From Comamonadaceae bacterium PBBC1 (GTDB lineage Bacteria; Pseudomonadota; Gammaproteobacteria; Burkholderiales; Burkholderiaceae_C): 64,000 nt of DNA. Each line of letters begins with the position of its first letter. The stretch's first letter is position 1. This document shows positions 58,081 through 64,000 of the stretch, one piece after another. The position numbers and the translations under genes are program-made. Below the pieces are notes generated by a model. The model saw only the letters and a list, made by a program, of their open reading frames with translations, did no database searches and was not told the DNA's origin. The stretch spans positions 1 to 64,000 of the forward strand of contig NKIP01000010.1 in assembly GCA_002256145.1 (NCBI GenBank), read 5' to 3'.

Positions 58081-58422
58081 ATGTTGTTCAAGTTCAAATC
58101 CAAAGCCACCAGCGATCTCATCATGTTGGAGCCCGACGCACGGGTTTTGCTCAAAATGATGTTGGGCGATGATCCGGTCAAGGGCATAGTCTTGGCAAAA
58201 GACCTGCCTGCCACCATTGCCAAACTTGAGTCAGCTTTGGCGCAGGAGTCGGCCAAGGACGAGCGTTCCAAAGCACATCTTCGGGCCACCAGTGCGGATC
58301 TGGAGAATCCAGAAGAGGGTGATTTTTTGCAGACTGTGCAGTTCAGTCAACGTGCGGCCCCAATGCTTCGAATGCTCAAACGGTGTGTGACCGACAATGC
58401 CGATTTGATGTGGGGCGTTTGA
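58081..58422 (+). CDS. DUF1840-like conserved hypothetical protein
   Basis: MLFKFKSKATSDLIMLEPDARVLLKMM...; family name from recognition only. Confidence 0.7.
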   Translation: MLFKFKSKATSDLIMLEPDARVLLKMMLGDDPVKGIVLAKDLPATIAKLESALAQESAKDERSKAHLRATSADLENPEEGDFLQTVQFSQRAAPMLRMLKRCVTDNADLMWGV

Positions 58423-58440
58423 GGCTCAAAAACACCTTGC

Positions 58441-58965
58441 TCAGCGCTTGAAAACGGTGCCGCCCAGTTGGTAGCCGGCTTTGAGTTGACGCTTGGCAAA
58501 CCAGCCCACGTTCATTTCCAGGACAAAGCGGACGGGTTTTTCTGAGCAGTGCGAATCATCGCTTTGAGGTTTCATGTCCGCGATGTTCACGATGGTCCCG
58601 TCATCGGCCAAAAAGGCTGCAGACAGCGGAATCAGTGTGTTGCGCATCCAAAAGCATTGGGTTGCAGCTTGTTCAAAGACAAAGAGCATGCCCTCATGCT
58701 GGGGCATTTCCTTGCGCCACATCAGGCCAATTTGTCGTTGTTCGGGTGTCTGTGCCAACTGAACATCGAGCATGTGCATGCCTGCGTTGAGCTTGGTTCG
58801 GGGCAATTGCAGTTGGGGAGCTTGCTGCGACAAGGCGTTCAAGGACAGCGCTGTGCCCAGCAAAAGAACCGTTGAGCCTCGGCGCAGGGGCTTGAAATGA
58901 TGTTTGAGAGGCCATTGGCGTTGCAGGCACGCCAAAACTGGAGCAAACAAGGAGATGAACTTCAT
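58441..58965 (-). CDS. DUF192-family exported protein
   Basis: LDVQLAQTPEQRQIGLMWRKEMPQHEGMLFVFEQAATQCFWMRNTLIPLSAAFLADDGTIVNIADMKP is a DUF192 signature. Confidence 0.88.
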   Translation of the reverse strand: MKFISLFAPVLACLQRQWPLKHHFKPLRRGSTVLLLGTALSLNALSQQAPQLQLPRTKLNAGMHMLDVQLAQTPEQRQIGLMWRKEMPQHEGMLFVFEQAATQCFWMRNTLIPLSAAFLADDGTIVNIADMKPQSDDSHCSEKPVRFVLEMNVGWFAKRQLKAGYQLGGTVFKR

Positions 58966-59016
58966 GGTGGATCAATGTGACTGGCCGTTGTTGACCAAAC
59001 ACAGAGCATAAAGCAG

Positions 59017-59277
59017 TCAGGTCCGTGTGTCTGGACTCTCTATATTTGCAATGTTGGCAGGTGGATCAGAGGGGGTGTCGGTTTGAATGTCCGTGGCCAT
59101 CATGCCTTTGGCACCTTCTGTCAGCGAAAATCTGACCCTCGCACCTTCTTTCAAACTTTTGAATCCATCGGCCTGAATGGCTGAAAAATGAGCAAAAGCA
59201 TCGGGCCCACCCCCGTCGGGTTGGATAAAGCCAAAACCTTTGGCATCGTTGAACCATTTGACCGTGCCTGTAGGCAT
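59017..59277 (-). CDS. Cold-shock domain protein
   Basis: [58 protein letters not shown]; true start 59277, ORF track over-extends. Confidence 0.94.
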   Translation of the reverse strand: MPTGTVKWFNDAKGFGFIQPDGGGPDAFAHFSAIQADGFKSLKEGARVRFSLTEGAKGMMATDIQTDTPSDPPANIANIESPDTRT

Positions 59278-59433
59278 GCGATGTCTCCTTGTGTTTTTAT
59301 GGGTGTCAGTTTGAGTAATTACCACCAGTTTTGTCAATGTAAGGTTTTCCCGGGGCTGTTCTTGGGGCATGCCTTGACAAGACTTTTCAAGCCTTGACCC
59401 TAAAGGACTTGAAAGCATCGATAGAATGAAATC

Positions 59434-59793
59434 ATGGCAACGAAAAAAAATGTGAACCCCACGCTGCCGACCTTGACGCCCAGAGCACCCGATGGTGGTG
59501 ATTCTGTGGTGCTTGAGCGACGCGCACAAAAAATTGAACCGCCCCAGATGTATCAGGTGGCGATGCTCAACGACGACTACACGCCCATGGAGTTTGTGGT
59601 GATGGTGATCCAGGAGTTTTTCAGCAAGGATCGCGAAGCCGCTACTCAGATCATGCTCAAAATCCATTTGGACGGCAAAGGCATCTGTGGGGTGTACTCA
59701 CGCGATGTGGCAGCCACCAAAGTCGATCAAGTTCTTGAAGCTGCCAAACATGCAGGTCACCCCCTGCAATGCGTCAGCGAGCCCATTGAATAA
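59434..59793 (+). CDS. clpS: ATP-dependent Clp protease adaptor ClpS
   Basis: [61 protein letters not shown]. Confidence 0.96.
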   Translation: MATKKNVNPTLPTLTPRAPDGGDSVVLERRAQKIEPPQMYQVAMLNDDYTPMEFVVMVIQEFFSKDREAATQIMLKIHLDGKGICGVYSRDVAATKVDQVLEAAKHAGHPLQCVSEPIE

Positions 59794-59864
59794 ATGGGCA
59801 TGTTCCCCATATCTCTTCTTTATCACTCCCCAATCAATCTCTCAGCAAGGCATAAGGAAATCAC

Positions 59865-62198
59865 ATGATTGCCCAAGAATTGGAAGTCAGTCTGCACATG
59901 GCCTTCGTTGAGGCTCGGCAGCAACGCCACGAATTCATCACGGTCGAACACTTGTTGTTGGCATTGCTCGACAACCCCAGCGCAGCAGAAGTTTTGCGTG
60001 CCTGTGCCGCCAATATTGATGACTTGCGCAAGGCATTGAGCAATTTCATCAAGGACAACACCCCTCAAGTGGCCGGAACGGAGGAGGTGGATACCCAGCC
60101 CACTCTCGGTTTTCAGAGGGTCATTCAACGTGCCATCATGCATGTGCAATCGACCGGCAATGGCAAAAAAGAAGTCACCGGCGCCAATGTCCTGGTGGCC
60201 ATCTTTGGGGAAAAAGATTCTCATGCGGTGTATTACTTGCACCAGCAAGGCATCACCCGTTTGGATGTGGTCAACTTCATTGCCCACGGTATTCGCAAGA
60301 CCGATCCGCCGGAGGCTGCCAAATCGGATGCCCCCTCCAATTCAGAGGCTGAAGAATCCACGGGTGGTGAGAGAAACGAGAAAGCCTCGCCTCTCGAGCA
60401 ATACACCAACAACCTGAACCAAGCGGCCAAAGAGGGAAAAATCGACCCCTTGATTGGTCGAGAGTACGAGGTGGAGCGCACCATTCAAATTTTGTGCCGC
60501 CGTCGCAAAAACAACCCGCTTTTGGTGGGCGAAGCCGGTGTGGGAAAAACGGCCATCGCCGAAGGCTTGGCTTGGCGCATCACCCAAGGGACTGTGCCTG
60601 AAATTCTGGCCGAAGCTCAGGTGTACTCGCTGGACATGGGCGCATTGCTCGCGGGCACCAAATACCGCGGCGACTTCGAGCAACGCCTCAAGGGTGTGCT
60701 CAAGTCGCTCAAGGACAAGCCACATGCCATCCTTTTCATTGACGAAATTCACACCTTGATTGGTGCAGGTGCCGCATCGGGGGGGACACTGGATGCGTCC
60801 AACTTGCTCAAGCCTGCACTGTCCAGTGGCCAGCTCAAATGCATCGGAGCCACCACCTTCACCGAGTACCGTGGCATTTTTGAAAAAGACGCAGCCCTGT
60901 CACGTCGCTTTCAAAAGGTGGATGTGGTTGAGCCCACGGTCTCAGAGACCGTGGATATTCTCAAGGGCCTCAAGAGTCGTTTTGAGGACCACCACAGCGT
61001 CAAGTACACCGTTGCCGCCTTGCAAGCTGCAGCCGAGTTGTCGGCCAAGTTCATCAACGACCGCCAGTTGCCCGACAAGGCGATTGATGTGATCGACGAG
61101 GCCGGCGCTGCTCAACGCATTTTGGTCGCATCCAAGCGCAAAAAGACGATTGGCAAAGCCGAGATCGAGGACATTGTTGCCAAGATCGCACGCATTCCCC
61201 CAGCTAACGTGTCCAACGACGACCGCAGCAAGTTGCAGACCATTGAACGTGACCTCAAGTCGGTTGTATTTGGGCAGGACAAAGCGCTTGAGGTCTTGGC
61301 TTCTGCCGTCAAGATGGCTCGATCCGGCTTGGGCAAAACCGACAAACCGATTGGATCATTCTTGTTCTCCGGCCCTACAGGCGTCGGCAAGACCGAAGCG
61401 GCCAAGCAATTGGCCTACATCATGGGCATTGAGCTCATCCGCTTTGACATGTCTGAGTACATGGAACGCCATGCCGTGAGCCGCTTGATTGGTGCGCCAC
61501 CCGGCTATGTGGGCTTTGACCAAGGCGGCCTGTTGACCGAAGCCGTGACCAAGAAGCCGCACTGCGTGCTCTTGCTCGACGAAATCGAAAAAGCCCACCC
61601 GGACATTTTCAACGTGTTGCTGCAGGTCATGGACCACGGCACGCTCACCGACAACAACGGGCGCAAGGCCGACTTCCGCAACGTGATCATCATCATGACC
61701 ACCAACGCGGGGGCCGAGACCATGAACAAGGCCACCATTGGCTTTACCAATCCGCGTGCGGCCGGGGATGAGATGGGCGACATCAAGCGCTTGTTTACCC
61801 CTGAGTTCCGCAACCGCTTGGATGCCATGGTCAGCTTCAAACCGCTCGATGAACAAATCATCTTGCGAGTGGTGGACAAGTTCTTGCTGCAACTGGAGAC
61901 CCAGTTGGCCGAGAAGAAAGTCGAGGTCACCTTCACCGATGCCTTGCGCAAGTTCTTGGGCAAAAAAGGCTTCGATCCTTTGATGGGTGCACGCCCAATG
62001 CAGCGCTTGATTCAGGACACGATTCGCAAAGCTTTGGCCGATGAATTGCTGTTTGGTCGCCTGACCGATGGTGGACGTCTGACGGTGGACATGGACGCCA
62101 AAGACGAGGTTCTTTTGGACATTTCTGCCCATCCCAAAAAGGAAGGCCGTGCATCAAAGGCGGAACCCACTGAGCCAGAAGAGGCGACTGCGAGCTAA
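59865..62198 (+). CDS. clpA: ATP-dependent Clp protease ATP-binding subunit ClpA
   Basis: [35 protein letters not shown]; two AAA+ modules ([30 protein letters not shown]). Confidence 0.97.
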   Translation: MIAQELEVSLHMAFVEARQQRHEFITVEHLLLALLDNPSAAEVLRACAANIDDLRKALSNFIKDNTPQVAGTEEVDTQPTLGFQRVIQRAIMHVQSTGNGKKEVTGANVLVAIFGEKDSHAVYYLHQQGITRLDVVNFIAHGIRKTDPPEAAKSDAPSNSEAEESTGGERNEKASPLEQYTNNLNQAAKEGKIDPLIGREYEVERTIQILCRRRKNNPLLVGEAGVGKTAIAEGLAWRITQGTVPEILAEAQVYSLDMGALLAGTKYRGDFEQRLKGVLKSLKDKPHAILFIDEIHTLIGAGAASGGTLDASNLLKPALSSGQLKCIGATTFTEYRGIFEKDAALSRRFQKVDVVEPTVSETVDILKGLKSRFEDHHSVKYTVAALQAAAELSAKFINDRQLPDKAIDVIDEAGAAQRILVASKRKKTIGKAEIEDIVAKIARIPPANVSNDDRSKLQTIERDLKSVVFGQDKALEVLASAVKMARSGLGKTDKPIGSFLFSGPTGVGKTEAAKQLAYIMGIELIRFDMSEYMERHAVSRLIGAPPGYVGFDQGGLLTEAVTKKPHCVLLLDEIEKAHPDIFNVLLQVMDHGTLTDNNGRKADFRNVIIIMTTNAGAETMNKATIGFTNPRAAGDEMGDIKRLFTPEFRNRLDAMVSFKPLDEQIILRVVDKFLLQLETQLAEKKVEVTFTDALRKFLGKKGFDPLMGARPMQRLIQDTIRKALADELLFGRLTDGGRLTVDMDAKDEVLLDISAHPKKEGRASKAEPTEPEEATAS

Positions 62199-62240
62199 CC
62201 ATTGCAGGCCCTGGTTCTTTCAGGCCTGCAATGCACCCCA

Positions 62241-62264
62241 AAAGGCCCTGATGGGCCTTTTTTT
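62241..62264 (+). terminator. Rho-independent terminator after clpA
   Basis: AAAGGCCC-TGAT-GGGCCTTT followed by T-run. Confidence 0.9.
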
Positions 62265-62301
62265 GTGGCGTTTGCTGAACACCGGCCCAACCAAACAGGT
62301 C

Positions 62302-63819
62302 TTATCTGCGACGACTGCCGCCCAAAAGCCCGCCGAGCACGCCTCGGACAATTTCTCGGCCAATGGCGGAGCCCACGGTTCGAACCGCGCTTTTGACCAC
62401 CAACTGAGCAACCCCATCGCGCTGAGCACCTCGTGGGCCTGTGCTGCCAAAAAGGATGTCTGACAAGCCCCCCATGAAGCCTCCGGACTCTTTTTCTGCG
62501 GCAGGGTTTGGGGTTGAAGCCGTGTTGGGGGCAGAGGCCGATTGACCTTTGATTTTTTCAAAGGCAGATTCACGGTCCAGTGCCTGCTCGTAAACACCGG
62601 CCACCAATGAGCTTTGGATCAGGATTTGGCGTTGTTCGGGGGTAATGGGCCCCAATTGGCTGGCGGGGGGCATCACAAACACACGCTCAGTCTCGGTGGG
62701 GCGTCCTTTGGCATCCAACAGGCTGATCAAAGCTTCGCCCACACCCAACTCCGTGATGGCGGCTTCAATGTTCAGCCCGGATTTGGGGCGCATGGTTTGT
62801 GCGGTGGCCGCGACCGCTTTTTGGTCTCTGGGTGTGAAGGCACGCAAAGCATGTTGCACCCGATTGCCCAGTTGGCCCAGCACGCTGTCGGGTATGTCCA
62901 AGGGGTTTTGTGTGACGAAATACACCCCGACGCCTTTGGAGCGTACCAAGCGCACCACCAGTTCAATGCGTTCAACCAGGGCCGCAGGAGCATCCTTGAA
63001 CAGCAAGTGCGCTTCGTCAAAGAAAAACACCAATTTGGGTTTTTCCGGGTCTCCAATTTCAGGCAACACTTCAAACAACTCCGACAGCATCCAGAGCAAG
63101 AAGGTGGCATACAGCCGTGGGGAGTTCATGAGTTTGTCGGCCGAAAGGATGTTCACCACCCCCAGACCCTGTGCGTCGGTCTGCATGAAGTCCTCGATGT
63201 TGAGCATGGGCTCACCAAAGAATTTGTCGCCGCCTTGGCTTTCGATTTGCAGCAAACCGCGTTGAATGGCACCGATGCTGGCGGCACTGATGTTGCCGTA
63301 TTCGGTGGTGAATTGCTTGGCGTTTTCACCCACGAACTGCAGCATGGCCCGCAAGTCCTTCATGTCCAACAACAACAGGCCGTTGTCATCGGCAATTTTG
63401 AACACCAAATTGAGCACCCCTGACTGTGTGTCATTGAGGCCCAGCATGCGGGTCAACAAGAGCGGTCCCATGTCAGAAATCGTGGCGCGAACGGGGTGAC
63501 CACTCTCGCCAAAAACGTCCCACAAAGCCGTTGGGCATGCCTGTGGTGTGGGAATGGGAATGCCTCGGTCTTTGAGAACGGCAGTCAGTTTCTCCCCGAT
63601 CTTGCCCGGCTGGCTGATGCCCGTCAGATCGCCCTTGACGTCGGCCATGAACACCGGAACACCCAAACGAGAAAAATTCTCTGCAAGGGTTTGCAGTGTC
63701 ACTGTCTTGCCCGTACCGGTTGCACCTGTGATCAGGCCGTGACGGTTGGACAGACCGGGCAGCAGGTGGCATTGGGCTTGTGCGTTTTGTGCAATCAGCA
63801 TGGGTTCGGCCATTTTCAA
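62302..63819 (-). CDS. HerA-like ATPase, DUF853 family (YjgR-like)
   Basis: [22 protein letters not shown] Walker [13 protein letters not shown] Walker B, C-terminal [20 protein letters not shown]...[14 protein letters not shown]. Confidence 0.9.
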   Translation of the reverse strand: MKMAEPMLIAQNAQAQCHLLPGLSNRHGLITGATGTGKTVTLQTLAENFSRLGVPVFMADVKGDLTGISQPGKIGEKLTAVLKDRGIPIPTPQACPTALWDVFGESGHPVRATISDMGPLLLTRMLGLNDTQSGVLNLVFKIADDNGLLLLDMKDLRAMLQFVGENAKQFTTEYGNISAASIGAIQRGLLQIESQGGDKFFGEPMLNIEDFMQTDAQGLGVVNILSADKLMNSPRLYATFLLWMLSELFEVLPEIGDPEKPKLVFFFDEAHLLFKDAPAALVERIELVVRLVRSKGVGVYFVTQNPLDIPDSVLGQLGNRVQHALRAFTPRDQKAVAATAQTMRPKSGLNIEAAITELGVGEALISLLDAKGRPTETERVFVMPPASQLGPITPEQRQILIQSSLVAGVYEQALDRESAFEKIKGQSASAPNTASTPNPAAEKESGGFMGGLSDILFGSTGPRGAQRDGVAQLVVKSAVRTVGSAIGREIVRGVLGGLLGGSRRR

Positions 63820-63884
63820 AAATCTCCCGCTTGTGAAAAGTAAAATCCAAGCTCTAGATTAAATCAACATTCAAGGAATTCCCG

Positions 63885-64000
63885 ATGGCTGGCCACAGTA
63901 AATGGGCAAATATTCAGCACCGCAAGGGGCGTCAAGACGAAAAACGCCAGCGTATCTGGACCCGGGTGGTCCGCGAAATCATGGTCGCAGCCCGAACCGG
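63885..64000 (+). CDS. yebC: YebC/PmpR-family protein, 5' partial
   Basis: [39 protein letters not shown], runs off the window end. Confidence 0.94.
   Translation, partial: MAGHSKWANIQHRKGRQDEKRQRIWTRVVREIMVAART

Overview
The window is a betaproteobacterial chromosome segment, probably Burkholderiales/Comamonadaceae-like judging by gene content and order. Both ends are conserved housekeeping blocks. Left: ispD-ispF, an EnvZ/OmpR-type pair, bdhA, an alpha/beta hydrolase, relA, tRNA-Val(GAC). Right: monomeric icd, thrS-infC-rpmI-rplT-pheS-pheT-ihfA, a CSD protein, clpS-clpA, a HerA-like ATPase and the start of yebC. Between them (about 7.9-48.1 kb) is an accessory locus built around two giant repeat proteins of about 6384 and 3322 aa. 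The first giant has 15 Ig-like repeats of 92 aa (276-bp period) interrupted by an FG-GAP/VCBS-type insertion. It then has four cassettes, each with exactly seven FG-GAP/Ca-loop repeats (predicted seven-bladed integrin-alpha-like propellers) followed by an RTX-like module. Its stop codon overlaps (ATGA) the start of a TPR + GT41 (SPINDLY/OGT-type) glycosyltransferase gene. The second giant shares an N-terminal module with the first, carries poorly recognisable repeats with AT-rich nested inserts, and is also followed by a glycosyltransferase gene. Two tandem paralogous two-component systems with 7TMR-DISM-like sensors lie between the giants. The intergenic region before giant 2 contains six TGTTGG motifs in exact 10-bp register. 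I propose this as a giant surface-adhesin / dedicated-glycosylation / local-signalling locus. No secretion machinery is in the window, and all functional assignments are by sequence reading only.
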